From: Kangiella sp.
Lineage (GTDB): Bacteria; Pseudomonadota; Gammaproteobacteria; Enterobacterales; Kangiellaceae
Direction of reading: 5' to 3'
Assembly: GCA_002733465.1 (NCBI GenBank)
Contig: NVVT01000018.1
Location: 28,027 to 51,941, forward strand
Length of the DNA: 23,915 nucleotides
Part shown: piece by piece, positions 15,539-23,915 of the stretch
Position numbering within the stretch: the first letter of the stretch is position 1
Layout of the letters: each line of letters begins with the position of its first letter
Made by a program: the position numbers and the translations under genes
Notes under the pieces: model-generated
Database searches by the model: none
What the model saw: only the letters and a program-made list of their open reading frames with translations
What the model was told of the DNA's origin: nothing

Positions 15539-16351
15539 ATGAATTCAGAAAGATCAAGACCATTCCTAAAGTGGGCCGGTGGTAAATATCGCCTGCTTGA
15601 CCGATTGCAACCATTATTGCAAGGAACAAAGTTAATCGAACCTTTTGTTGGAGCTGGTTCTGTCTTTTTGAATCTGCCTTTTGAGCGAAATTTAGTGGGC
15701 GACATTAATCCCGACTTAATCAATTTATATGAGTGCTTGAAAAAAGAAAAGCTTAAATTTATTCAATATAGTCGGTCATTTTTTATAGAATCAAATAATG
15801 AAAAGGCTACCTACTTAAAATTTCGAGAAGAATTCAATAACGGTGTTAAAGGTCGGCGTAGAGCAGCATTGTTTGTTTATATGAATAGATTTGGTTTTAA
15901 TGGACTATGCCGTTATAACAAAAGTGGGGGATTCAATGTGCCTTTTGGACGTCATAACAAACCCTATTTCCCCGAAAAAGAAATGCTCCATTTTATCGGC
16001 GTTGCAAAGAAAACTAAATTTGTTTGTGGTGATTTTGTTTCTTTAATGAACAGAGCTAGAAAGGGTGATGTAGTTTATTGTGATCCTCCTTACGTGCCAC
16101 TTTCACCTACCGCAAGCTTCACTAGTTACGCCGCTCAGGGGTTCACTTATGATCAACAAGTTGAATTAGCTTATCGCGCACAAAAGCTCGCTAACCGAGG
16201 TGTAAAAGTCGTAATTTCTAATCATGACAATGCGATTACACGACAAATATATCAAGACGCAAGTATTGAGTCTTTCTATGTGTCTCGGTTTATAAGTCGA
16301 GATGGCGCAAACAGAAAGGCTGCTAAAGAATTAATAGCCGTTTTCGAATAA
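15539..16351 (+). CDS. dam: DNA adenine methylase (GATC-specific Dam type)
   Basis: Dam transfers a methyl group from SAM to adenine N6, in GATC for this family, guiding mismatch repair and replication control. The 270-residue protein has the N-terminal PFLKWAGGKYRLL (residues 8-20, SAM binding), IEPFVGAGSVFLNL (motif near 33-46), GDINPDLINLY and the catalytic DPPY at 182-185 in YCDPPYVPLSPTASFTSYA. The length and motif order fit E. coli Dam (278 residues). It stands alone between the SprA-like gene and a leftward porin-like gene. No adjacent restriction gene is present, so it is probably an orphan housekeeping enzyme. The ribosome site is poor. Confidence 0.95.
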   Translation: MNSERSRPFLKWAGGKYRLLDRLQPLLQGTKLIEPFVGAGSVFLNLPFERNLVGDINPDLINLYECLKKEKLKFIQYSRSFFIESNNEKATYLKFREEFNNGVKGRRRAALFVYMNRFGFNGLCRYNKSGGFNVPFGRHNKPYFPEKEMLHFIGVAKKTKFVCGDFVSLMNRARKGDVVYCDPPYVPLSPTASFTSYAAQGFTYDQQVELAYRAQKLANRGVKVVISNHDNAITRQIYQDASIESFYVSRFISRDGANRKAAKELIAVFE

Positions 16352-16399
16352 ATGGTAAATGGAAATAATCTTCATAATCAAGATATTATTCGATATTAG

Positions 16400-17632
16400 T
16401 TAGTAATAATACTGCGCAGTAATCTGTATATGATCATCTCGTCTAAATAAATACAAAGGATCTTGTATTTCATTAGATTCAAAAAATCGAGCATCCAAAG
16501 AAACTTTAACACTATCACCAAACCTTCGACTTGCTTCTACTAGTACACTGGTAGAATTAAAATCCAAATCATAACTAAAACCAAATAACACTTCAGTTGA
16601 TTGAATATCGTTGAGCGCTAATCGGTTGCCAAAAAACAAGTCGTTTTGGAAATTAGAATTGCTATCGGTTCCGCGTTCATCCCATGCATATTCGACTAAC
16701 CAGCCTAGATCGGCATTGGACTCAAATATTCCATATTGACTGTATTCAATTCCACCCTGCAAAGCCCAATAATCTTCTAGATTATTTTCGTTATGGATTA
16801 CTTCTAGTTTAAGCAGACTTGATTCCAGACTTGCTTGAAATTCAACGCCTAATTGTTTAATTTGAGCATGATATGGAGTAAGTTCCAGAGCACCTTGATT
16901 AGTAATAGACGGAATTAAATTTGGATTTCGGCTCGTACCTTCGAACCATGAAAGTGCGAGATCAAAATCATCAATAGTGTGTGCCCATCGAATAGCAAAA
17001 TCTAAGTGTTTTTCCTTATCTGTAGATTCATACAGAGGGTTATTGTTTACAAATGGAATTCCTGGTCGTCCTTCAGCGCCAGCAAACGTTCTTTCTCGAA
17101 AATAAGGGAGTAAATAAATATCAATAATTCCCCAATCTCTCACTAATGAAAGATTAATCATTGGTTGACCCAACTTATCTTCGTTATCGACATCTTCAAC
17201 TGAATCACTTTGATTAATAATATCGACTAAATGTTGAAATTCGGTGACCCCCCAAAACTCACGGCGGATCCCTATTCGCGTTTCCCAATCATCTCCAACA
17301 TGAACCCAACTAAACTCACGAATATCAACATGCGTTCTTTCTTCATCATATTGATCGACACGTGCTGATGGTACAAATTCAAAACTGTCATCACCATTGT
17401 TCCAACGCCAGAAAAATTCAGGTGAAGCGGCAAGAGATAATTGCTGGTCATGTTGACTAGAAAATAGCGCATCTTCATGAAAAAAACGTCCTTGAACCTC
17501 AAAATTTCCACGGACTTCAAATTCATTTGCTTCAACGCTTGATAGCATGGTTGGTAAGATAAAAAAAATGCCTCCTAGGAGGCAAAACATCGTAGGATGA
17601 TGAAATTTTTTAAACATGGTTATTCTCGTCAT
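16400..17632 (-). CDS. Outer-membrane beta-barrel protein, porin-like
   Basis: The 410-residue product has a signal peptide (hydrophobic FCLLGGIFFILPTML ending near VEA-NEF). After that come alternating polar/aromatic strands such as EFEVRGNFEVQGRFF, SFEFVPSARVDQY and VDIREFSWVHVGDDWETRIGIRREFWG. It ends QITAQYYY; a terminal aromatic residue is typical of barrels assembled by BAM. No named family is recognised. It is the last gene of a leftward run (tetR, transporter, LolA-like) and likely provides the outer-membrane end. The start could be ATG at 17617 with a better ribosome site; 17632 keeps the full frame. The gap of over 120 bp to the LolA-like gene leaves some doubt about co-transcription. 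Confidence 0.75.
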   Translation of the reverse strand: MTRITMFKKFHHPTMFCLLGGIFFILPTMLSSVEANEFEVRGNFEVQGRFFHEDALFSSQHDQQLSLAASPEFFWRWNNGDDSFEFVPSARVDQYDEERTHVDIREFSWVHVGDDWETRIGIRREFWGVTEFQHLVDIINQSDSVEDVDNEDKLGQPMINLSLVRDWGIIDIYLLPYFRERTFAGAEGRPGIPFVNNNPLYESTDKEKHLDFAIRWAHTIDDFDLALSWFEGTSRNPNLIPSITNQGALELTPYHAQIKQLGVEFQASLESSLLKLEVIHNENNLEDYWALQGGIEYSQYGIFESNADLGWLVEYAWDERGTDSNSNFQNDLFFGNRLALNDIQSTEVLFGFSYDLDFNSTSVLVEASRRFGDSVKVSLDARFFESNEIQDPLYLFRRDDHIQITAQYYY

Positions 17633-17755
17633 TAATGTTCTTTACTAAACAAAAGCTAATCTAAGTAAAAGACTATTTACTACGAAGGCAATAAGGAAAG
17701 AGTTCATTCTTGCCTTTCTTTCTTTTTGGTAAAGCATCTTTAGTTCTGTTCTGTG

Positions 17756-18541
17756 TTAACGTGCTCTTTTTAATGCGTTTTTGTTGAAGTCTTTTTCATT
17801 AAGTCCCGTAGACAATACATACTCACTGAAATTCAATACCGTACTTTTACCCGACTGGTGATTTACCATAGATAATATTTGAGGACGCCAAAATGCTTTA
17901 TTTATGTGATGAAACTTAGTCATGGTTAAAGTTTTTAATAGCGTATCTTTACGGTCATAAAAATCTGTTTTTCTAATTCTGTGTTCTGATTGATCAATCC
18001 AGACAATACGCTTTTTGTAACCAGAGTATTTATCAACAGGGTACTGAACAACGACCCAACAATTGTCTCCATCTACAAGTTCATCTCTCAAATATTTATA
18101 GGTGTATTTATCTACTTCAAAAGAGGTTAAATCTTCAAATGAAAATTCGCTTCCCATAAAAGAACCTGACTTATTTCTTGAAGAAATTCGTTTGACTCTT
18201 TTTAACGCCGGAAGATATAACCATTGTTCATCGTTACCAACAGGGTGTGAAAAACTTAAAAATGCAGTTCCTTTCACATCTCTAGGTGAATCAAAAATAT
18301 TTAAACTCTTATCGCCATCACCTTTCTGTTCGATGCTTTTCATACGCATTTTTCGAGTAGACGTTTCTCCGTGTTGATTTTTTAATATCATCTCAAGTAC
18401 AGCGCTTGAATCTTTCCAGCCTAAATCGATTGCTTTAGCTTCTTGAGCAATAGCTAACCCTTTGTCTTCAGCTTCGCCCGAGAAGACACTAAAAGAAAGC
18501 GTTAGTGCGACTGATAGTATTCCGTATTTAAAAAGGTTCAT
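17756..18541 (-). CDS. LolA-like periplasmic protein (outer-membrane lipoprotein-sorting-type)
   Basis: The 261-residue protein starts at the ATG at 18541, which has AAAGGA 5-6 nt upstream; an ATG 7 codons earlier lacks a ribosome site. A signal peptide (LFKYGILSVALTLSFSVFSGEA) targets the periplasm. The core matches the LolA-like family annotated as outer membrane lipoprotein-sorting protein: SPRDVKGTAFLSFSHPVGNDEQWLYLPALKRVKRISSRNKSGSFMGSEFSFEDL is diagnostic in sense (positions 95-150 roughly). These proteins have a half-barrel fold that carries a hydrophobic cargo; here it sits between an MMPL transporter and a beta-barrel. The cargo is unknown. Confidence 0.88.
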   Translation of the reverse strand: MNLFKYGILSVALTLSFSVFSGEAEDKGLAIAQEAKAIDLGWKDSSAVLEMILKNQHGETSTRKMRMKSIEQKGDGDKSLNIFDSPRDVKGTAFLSFSHPVGNDEQWLYLPALKRVKRISSRNKSGSFMGSEFSFEDLTSFEVDKYTYKYLRDELVDGDNCWVVVQYPVDKYSGYKKRIVWIDQSEHRIRKTDFYDRKDTLLKTLTMTKFHHINKAFWRPQILSMVNHQSGKSTVLNFSEYVLSTGLNEKDFNKNALKRAR

Positions 18542-18594
18542 AATTTTTCCTTTGTCATTCAATTGGTATTTTATTCTGAGTACTTATAAAAATT

Positions 18595-20886
18595 TTACTG
18601 TTTATTTTCTTTATCGCTTTTTAACAACATTAAAAGTGGCGGTAAAAAGAAAAAGTCAATAATGAGAGCAATTAGAATAGTTATCGCAGTTAGTAATCCC
18701 ATCTCAGCATTAACCTTGAATGTTGAGGTTGCCATTACGCCAAATCCAGCCACAAGCACCATGGTTGTTATCGATAAAGCTTTTCCTACACTTGAAAAAC
18801 TATATCGTATTGCATCTTCTGAGCTAAGATTTTTTTCTCTTCTGGCTCTGACATATTTACTCATAAAATGAACCGTATCATCAACAATTATGCCCAGAGT
18901 TACTCCCATTACCACTGACAACCCAAGACCTACTTCGCCAACGAATAGTCCCCATAGACCAAATCCAACCGCAGCTGGTGTTAGGTTTGGAAGTAAACTG
19001 ATAAGACCAAATTTAAAAGACTTTAGAGCGAAGCCTAATAAAATTGAGATTAATATCAATGCTAAAGAAGAGCCTAAAAGCATACTTTTAATATTAGACT
19101 GTCCTATATGTGCAAACATTAAAGATGGGCTAGCCAAAATCAAATCGTATTCAGTATTATGTTTATCAAAATAATTTTGAATGCGTTTTTCCATTTCAAT
19201 GGTCGTACTTGATTTTAAATTTTGGAATGTCGCAACGACTCGAGTGGAAGATTTTTTAACATTAATTTGGTTGTTAACATCAAGTCCTTGAGGCAAAGAT
19301 AGTTCATAGAGTAATAAATATTGCGCAGCTAATTCCTGCTTTTCAGGTAACTTATACCAATTCGGATCTTCGGCGTGCATATTTTTATTGAGTCGTTTGA
19401 GCGTATCGGTAATGCTACTAACGTGATCAGTTTCAGGTTGGTCTCTTAGCCAATCAACCATGCCAGCAACAAATTTCAAATATTTTGGATTGTTGATACC
19501 ACTTTCTTTTTTTGAATCAATTGATAATTCGATCATTGTCATACCGGATAAATTTTCTTGCATGTAATCGGTCGCTTGTCTAAAAGGAACTCGTTTATCG
19601 AAATATTCGACAAAGTTATCATTTAATTCGTTGGTCGGTACAAATGAAGCGAAACCTACAATAACGATAGTTGAAAAAGGTAATAACCATTTTCGGTTTC
19701 CAATAACAAAGTCAGCTAATTTATCCATAGAATCTTTTTTAGTCGTTGTTCTTGCTTTTACCTTTACGGGTAAAATAGCTAACAACGCTGGAAAGATTGT
19801 GACCGAAAAAGCAAACGCAAGAGTTACACCAATTGCTACCATTATTCCTAAATGTCCAAAGGGAGGAGCATCCGAAAATAACATGGTTAGAAATCCGATT
19901 GCGGTAGTTAAACTAGTTAAAAATATTGGTTGAAAATTAACCCGCAGACTATCTTTAATGGCTAACGATTTTTCAATACCATTGCGCATGTTGAAATAGA
20001 ATGTCGAGAGAATATGAACACAGTCGGCTACAGCTAATGTCAAAATTACAGTAGGAGAACTAGAGGAAGGACCTGTTAAATAACCACCAACCCATCCCCA
20101 TATACCCATTGTTCCAACGATACTTAAAAGTATGACTACAAGCGTAGCGAATGTTCCTACAAAAGTTCGTAACAATATCCCAACCGCAAAAATAACGACA
20201 CCTAACATGATTGGAATCAATATTGATGCATCTGCTTTTGCAGATTCTGGAAAACTGTTGTTCATCATCACCATGCCGGATAGCATGAATTTTATGTTTG
20301 GATATTTTTTTACAAATTGATCTCTAATTTCACGTGCTGATTCAGCAACTTCCGGTATTTCTTTCGTACGATCTACACCGGGTGTTCGAATAGTGACATT
20401 TACAATGGTAGCTACACCACTTTCCGCTATTAATTTCTTGCGTAAGTTAGGTTCAGCGAGTGATGCAGATTTAACCAAAGCAATTTTTTCCGGATTCAAC
20501 ATGTCAGCTTCGAGGAGTAAATCTTCAATAATTAATTCATCACCATCGGCATAACTGTATTGAAAATTTGTAATAGAATCAACACGTGAATTATGAGTAA
20601 TATACCAAGCTTCATTGGTTAGTTCCCAAACGGCGGTTAATGTTTCTTCCGTAAATACATCGCCATTTTTAGGCGCAATGATAAATGCGACGTTATCGCT
20701 TTTGCTATAAATGTCTTGCAAACCTAGGAAATTAGTTAGCTGTACGTTATCTTCTTTGAAGAATGTTTTGTATTCACTGCGAAATTTTAGCTTTTCAGCA
20801 CCCATACCCGCAATCGCAACCAAAACTAATGATATAACGACTACTAACCATTTGTTTTTGAGAATAAAGTTTGAATAATTGTCCAT
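18595..20886 (-). CDS. MMPL/RND-family transporter
   Basis: The 763-residue inner-membrane protein has the two-repeat RND/MMPL layout: TM1 about 11-30, a large periplasmic loop to about 215, TMs 2-6 about 221-375, TM7 about 396-415, a second loop, and TMs 8-12 about 605-755. Asp288 in ILTLAVADCVHIL and Asp669-Asp670 in GIIVDDTVHFM lie where RND proteins have the proton-relay residues. This is MMPL-like in size, shorter than the roughly 1000-residue tripartite RND pumps. A GAGA ribosome site precedes the ATG at 20886. The gene is 65 bp after tetR and 53 bp before the LolA-like gene. Related exporters move lipids or pigments. Confidence 0.88.
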   Translation of the reverse strand: MDNYSNFILKNKWLVVVISLVLVAIAGMGAEKLKFRSEYKTFFKEDNVQLTNFLGLQDIYSKSDNVAFIIAPKNGDVFTEETLTAVWELTNEAWYITHNSRVDSITNFQYSYADGDELIIEDLLLEADMLNPEKIALVKSASLAEPNLRKKLIAESGVATIVNVTIRTPGVDRTKEIPEVAESAREIRDQFVKKYPNIKFMLSGMVMMNNSFPESAKADASILIPIMLGVVIFAVGILLRTFVGTFATLVVILLSIVGTMGIWGWVGGYLTGPSSSSPTVILTLAVADCVHILSTFYFNMRNGIEKSLAIKDSLRVNFQPIFLTSLTTAIGFLTMLFSDAPPFGHLGIMVAIGVTLAFAFSVTIFPALLAILPVKVKARTTTKKDSMDKLADFVIGNRKWLLPFSTIVIVGFASFVPTNELNDNFVEYFDKRVPFRQATDYMQENLSGMTMIELSIDSKKESGINNPKYLKFVAGMVDWLRDQPETDHVSSITDTLKRLNKNMHAEDPNWYKLPEKQELAAQYLLLYELSLPQGLDVNNQINVKKSSTRVVATFQNLKSSTTIEMEKRIQNYFDKHNTEYDLILASPSLMFAHIGQSNIKSMLLGSSLALILISILLGFALKSFKFGLISLLPNLTPAAVGFGLWGLFVGEVGLGLSVVMGVTLGIIVDDTVHFMSKYVRARREKNLSSEDAIRYSFSSVGKALSITTMVLVAGFGVMATSTFKVNAEMGLLTAITILIALIIDFFFLPPLLMLLKSDKENKQ

Positions 20887-20951
20887 ATTAAATCTCTTTT
20901 AGTGTTTCTTTTTGCCTTGCTATAATTTTGATATTCGCAGAAGTCTGTCAA

Positions 20952-21704
20952 TTAAATATATAAAAAAGGTGCATCCATTTTTTCTAATTCTTTGATTTCA
21001 GGTGAGAATATTTCAGTTGTAATTTTCTTTATTGTTTTCTTATAGTCCCAATCTTTAGATAAGGGCTTCCATCCAAAACCATCAAGAATTAAACGAGCAT
21101 TGGTAAATGATTCTCGCTCTAAAACCATCGGTCCTAACTTTACAGAATCACCTTTACTCATAATTAGAGCCATGGCGCCCCAAGAAGCTGACCACATTGA
21201 GAAGGTTACTTGTTCCACTAACATATTTTCAGGAAGGATAAGATCGCCTGACTCAACTGCTTTTTCAATTTGACGGTTCATTAATCCCATTAAACTGGAT
21301 TCGTGTTCTTTGTGAGTTTCGTTTCGCTCAGTAGAACAACATGCCGCCACACTTGGGGAATGTGCAGCTAACACCGCAAATAATTGAGCAGGGTAGAGCT
21401 TTGCCCAAATAACGTAAGATACTTGAACCGCTAAAACTTTTTCACGGCTATTGCCATTAAATTCTAAAGCGCGAACAAACATTTGCTGCATTTCTTTAAT
21501 ACTGGTATTACAGATAGCCATTAATAAATCTTCTTTACTCACGAAGTGTTTATAGATGGTTCCTTTTGAAAAGCGAGACTCTGAAACTAATTTGTCGATG
21601 GTTAAAGTCGCTAAACAGTCGTTTTCAACCAGAGAACGCGCTAACGAAATCAGTTCAGATTCTCTTGCTTGAAATTCTTCAATAGAAATACTTCTAGGGC
21701 TCAT
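20952..21704 (-). CDS. TetR-family transcriptional regulator
   Basis: The 250-residue protein has an N-terminal TetR helix-turn-helix (about 33-56): LTIDKLVSESRFSKGTIYKHFVSKEDLL. The long C-terminal ligand-binding region has no further recognised signature, but contains a CC pair near residue 117. It is first of a leftward run leading to the MMPL transporter, and its promoter carries a repeated palindrome, so it likely represses itself and the transporter operon. The inducer would be a hydrophobic small molecule, possibly the transported substrate; this is inference. Confidence 0.92.
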   Translation of the reverse strand: MSPRSISIEEFQARESELISLARSLVENDCLATLTIDKLVSESRFSKGTIYKHFVSKEDLLMAICNTSIKEMQQMFVRALEFNGNSREKVLAVQVSYVIWAKLYPAQLFAVLAAHSPSVAACCSTERNETHKEHESSLMGLMNRQIEKAVESGDLILPENMLVEQVTFSMWSASWGAMALIMSKGDSVKLGPMVLERESFTNARLILDGFGWKPLSKDWDYKKTIKKITTEIFSPEIKELEKMDAPFLYI

Positions 21705-21734
21705 TGGAATTTACACATCTCAATTGGCTTTAAA

Positions 21735-21779
21735 TGACGACTCTATAAATGACGAACCGTCACGTGACGAACCGTCATT
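21735..21779. promoter_or_regulatory. Candidate TetR operator: three TGACGA units at 15-bp period
   Basis: TGACGA occurs at 21735, 21750 and 21765, exactly 15 bp apart. The second and third units are palindromes TGACG-AAC-CGTCA (21750-21762 and 21765-21777). A further palindrome CGTCACGTGACG (21758-21769) spans their junction. The cluster overlaps the -10 and start of the tetR promoter and lies 30 bp from the tetR ATG, a classical autoregulatory position. Confidence 0.7.
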
Positions 21780-21804
21780 ATAGGGTTTTAAATTCAATTT
21801 TCAA
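21777..21804 (-). promoter_or_regulatory. tetR/transporter operon promoter
   Basis: On the minus strand TTGAAA (21804-21799) and TATAAT (21782-21777, perfect -10) are separated by 16 nt. The predicted start falls near 21770, inside the palindromic repeats, and is about 66 nt from the tetR ATG. Confidence 0.75.
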
Positions 21805-21937
21805 GTCTTTTGAATAAATACTTTTGTAACTTGTTTCACAAATATAGTGATTAAATGCTTCTTTGTTTCGTGCATTAATATGATTAAAGCACTAGAATAC
21901 AGTGCGTTAGTACAATTAAACTGATTTGAGGAACTTT

Positions 21938-22885
21938 ATGCTTTTTAACAATATTGTTGAGACTATTGGGCAAACCCCCCTTGTTAAATTAAACAAAATT
22001 GCAAACGAACTTAGTTGTAATGTCTACGCTAAGTGCGAGTTTATGAATCCAGGCGGTTCTACCAAAGACCGAATTGCTAGGCAAATGATTTTAGATGCTG
22101 AAAAATCTGGGCGGATAAAACGTGGGGATACTTTAATCGAAGCAACCAGTGGCAATACTGGTATTGGTATGGCATTAGCTGGGGCATCGTTAGGCTATAA
22201 AATAGTCATCACCATGCCCGAAAAAATGAGTAAAGAGAAACAAGTCGTCTTAGAAGCTTTAGGTGCCGAAATTATTCGAACGCCAACCGAAGCTGCTTGG
22301 GATGATCTTGACTCACATATTGAAATAGCGAAAAAACTGCAAAAGGAAATCCCTAATGCACACATACTCGATCAATATTCAAATATGTCAAATCCAGAAG
22401 CTCATTATTTTGGAACAGGACAAGAAATTTTGGATGATTTAAATAATGATGTTGATATGGTAGTGATTGGCGTTGGAACTGGTGGAACGTTATCTGGCAT
22501 AGCCAAAAAGATTAAAGAGAAATGTCCAAATGCGATTATTGTAGGTGCTGATCCAGAAGGTTCGTTATTGGCAGGACCTGAAGAAATTAAACCTTATCAT
22601 GTAGAAGGGATTGGTTATGACTTTATTCCCGAAGTTCTTGATAGAGATTTAGTGGATGTTTGGGTAAAAACCAATGATACAGAATCATTTAAGTATGCGC
22701 GTCAATTAATGAAAGACGAGGGGCTTTTGGTAGGTGGTTCTTCAGGAACTGCCATTATGGCAATGATGCAACAAGCCAAAAACTTAAAAGAAGGACAAAA
22801 CTGCGTGGTGATTTTGCCCGATGGTATCCGTAATTATTTAACCAAATTTGTTGATGAAAACTGGCGTAAAGAGAATGGGTTTTAA
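21938..22885 (+). CDS. Cystathionine beta-synthase-like PLP enzyme (cysteine synthase family)
   Basis: A 315-residue fold-type II PLP enzyme. The aldimine Lys43 lies in FMNPGGSTKDR; SGNTG and VGTGGTLSGIA bind phosphate. PEKMSKEKQVVLEALGAEIIRTPTEAAWDDLDSH, ADPEGSLL, VEGIGYDFIP and NYLTKF follow eukaryotic cystathionine beta-synthase closely, closer than to CysK. It likely joins serine (or O-acetylserine) with homocysteine or sulfide; which substrate is used is not certain. There is no heme domain or C-terminal Bateman region. The ATG at 21938 is preceded by TTGAGGAA, so an upstream TTG in frame is a ribosome site, not the start. It is followed by an MscS gene 67 bp away. Confidence 0.88.
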   Translation: MLFNNIVETIGQTPLVKLNKIANELSCNVYAKCEFMNPGGSTKDRIARQMILDAEKSGRIKRGDTLIEATSGNTGIGMALAGASLGYKIVITMPEKMSKEKQVVLEALGAEIIRTPTEAAWDDLDSHIEIAKKLQKEIPNAHILDQYSNMSNPEAHYFGTGQEILDDLNNDVDMVVIGVGTGGTLSGIAKKIKEKCPNAIIVGADPEGSLLAGPEEIKPYHVEGIGYDFIPEVLDRDLVDVWVKTNDTESFKYARQLMKDEGLLVGGSSGTAIMAMMQQAKNLKEGQNCVVILPDGIRNYLTKFVDENWRKENGF

Positions 22886-22952
22886 CCAAGGCAAATTTCG
22901 AAATAGGTGATGTTTCAACCAAAACGAATAGATTACAGAAAGAGAAAGTTTA

Positions 22953-23915
22953 ATGGAAATAATAGAAAAATGGCTCGCCTCTGAATTAGGTGATAATACG
23001 ATTATTTTGAAAGTTTTTATGATTGTATTTGCGACAATGCTTGCTAATTTTATCTGGCGTCGAGTTTATGCACGTATAGAAAAACAATTGAAAAAAACAA
23101 AAAATGATTGGGATGATGCTTTAGGCGACGCCCTATCCAGACCTATTAGCTATTTAATTTGGGGGGTTGGCGCTTGGATTATTATCAAATTTTATCTTGA
23201 ATTCAATTTAGATGATTCAATTAGAGATGTTTACATTGTTATTCTGGTTTCATGGGGATTACTTCGTTTTATAAGAAAAGCCGAAGTTAATATTCAAAAC
23301 TCCAATAAAAGTCGCAGTTATGATGACAAAATTGATCAATCGACGATAGAAGCGATTAGTAAGTTAATGCGGGTATCGGTGGGCATTACGACAATATTGT
23401 TAGTTTTACAAAACTTAGGTGTCAGCATCAGTGCTGTGTTAGCTTTTGGTGGGATAGGCGGTATTGCGATTGGTTTTGCGGCAAAAGATTTGTTGGCCAA
23501 TTTTTTTGGTGGATTGATGATTTATTTGGATAGACCGTTTTCGGTAGGCGATTGGATCCGATCTAACGATAGAGATATCGAGGGTACTGTTGAATATATT
23601 GGCTGGCGTCAAACTCGAATTAGAACCTTTGATAAAAGACCTTTGTACGTCCCTAATGCAATATTTAATAGTATTACTGTAGAAAACCCTTCTCGAATGG
23701 ATAATCGTCGTATCTATGAAACGTTTGGTATTCGATATGATGACTTGAACCAAGTGAATCAAATTGTGACGCAAGTAAAGGAGATGCTCAGCAATCATAT
23801 TGAAATTGATATCAACCAAACTATGATTGTTAATCTAAACGCATTCGCTGAATCATCTGTCGACTTTTTTGTTTACACTTTTACCAAAACCACAGATTGG
23901 GTAAAATTTCATGCG
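22953..23915 (+). CDS. MscS-family mechanosensitive ion channel (C-terminus beyond window)
   Basis: From ATG at 22953 the 321 visible codons stay open to the window edge. Three or four hydrophobic helices come first: about 18-36, 66-85, 94-108 and the pore-lining 125-160 with LGVSISAVLAFGGIGGIAIGFAAKDLLANFFGGLMIYLD. The beta domain follows: RPFSVGDWIRSND and GTVEYIGWRQTRIRTFDKRPLYVPNAIF are MscS signatures. It releases solutes upon hypoosmotic shock, or acts in a related role. The C-terminal vestibule is cut off. An AGAGAAAG lies about 6 nt before the ATG. It may be co-transcribed with the upstream PLP enzyme gene. Confidence 0.92.
   Translation, partial: MEIIEKWLASELGDNTIILKVFMIVFATMLANFIWRRVYARIEKQLKKTKNDWDDALGDALSRPISYLIWGVGAWIIIKFYLEFNLDDSIRDVYIVILVSWGLLRFIRKAEVNIQNSNKSRSYDDKIDQSTIEAISKLMRVSVGITTILLVLQNLGVSISAVLAFGGIGGIAIGFAAKDLLANFFGGLMIYLDRPFSVGDWIRSNDRDIEGTVEYIGWRQTRIRTFDKRPLYVPNAIFNSITVENPSRMDNRRIYETFGIRYDDLNQVNQIVTQVKEMLSNHIEIDINQTMIVNLNAFAESSVDFFVYTFTKTTDWVKFHA

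Noticed and set aside
21926..21937. A TTG start 4 codons before the CBS-like gene
   Set aside because: The TTGAGGAA is the ribosome site; the ATG at 21938 is the better start.
23439..23819. Minus-strand frame antisense to the MscS channel
   Set aside because: The forward frame has unmistakable MscS signatures.

Overview
The window is AT-rich chromosomal DNA (below about 40% GC by eye) from a Gammaproteobacterium, probably marine and flagellated. The evidence is a BioC/BioH-type biotin cluster with an adjacent comF, a Dam methylase, single-chain L-serine dehydratase, TalB-type transaldolase, outer-membrane beta-barrel and lipoprotein genes, and a textbook FliA (sigma-28) promoter. A Kangiellaceae/Oceanospirillales-like host is a guess from gene style, not something the sequence proves. 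There are no tRNA, rRNA, CRISPR, phage or transposase genes.

Layout. 1-2705: a truncated DUF3667-like zinc-ribbon membrane protein and sdaA, both leftward, then a long AT-rich gap that may encode one short signal-peptide-bearing protein. 2706-3659: transaldolase, rightward. 3722-9603: comF (leftward) diverges from bioB-bioF-bioH-bioC-bioD (rightward). These cover pimeloyl-ACP formation (BioC, BioH) and every ring-assembly step except BioA. bioD is set apart from bioC by a repeat-rich 304-bp gap. 9646-13394: a CvfB/YitL-like S1 protein and a large M16 zinc-peptidase lipoprotein, ended by a strong bidirectional terminator. 13498-14086: an exported redoxin-like gene whose reading frame has no start codon unless one A is removed from an A5 run, so it looks frameshifted. 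14177-15393: a FliA promoter followed by a small protein with a flagellar rod/hook-like C-terminus and a 1-bp-overlapping SprA-related putative metalloprotease. 15539-16351: dam.

16400-21704: a leftward four-gene set made of a TetR regulator, an MMPL/RND transporter with a proton-relay-like Asp in each half, a periplasmic LolA-like carrier and an outer-membrane beta-barrel. Together these could carry a hydrophobic substrate from the inner membrane to the outer membrane. The tetR promoter carries a 15-bp-period triple repeat that looks like its own operator. This is the best candidate in the window for an under-described system. 21938-22885: a cystathionine-beta-synthase-like PLP enzyme lacking the heme and Bateman domains. 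22953-23915: the start of an MscS-family channel that runs off the window.
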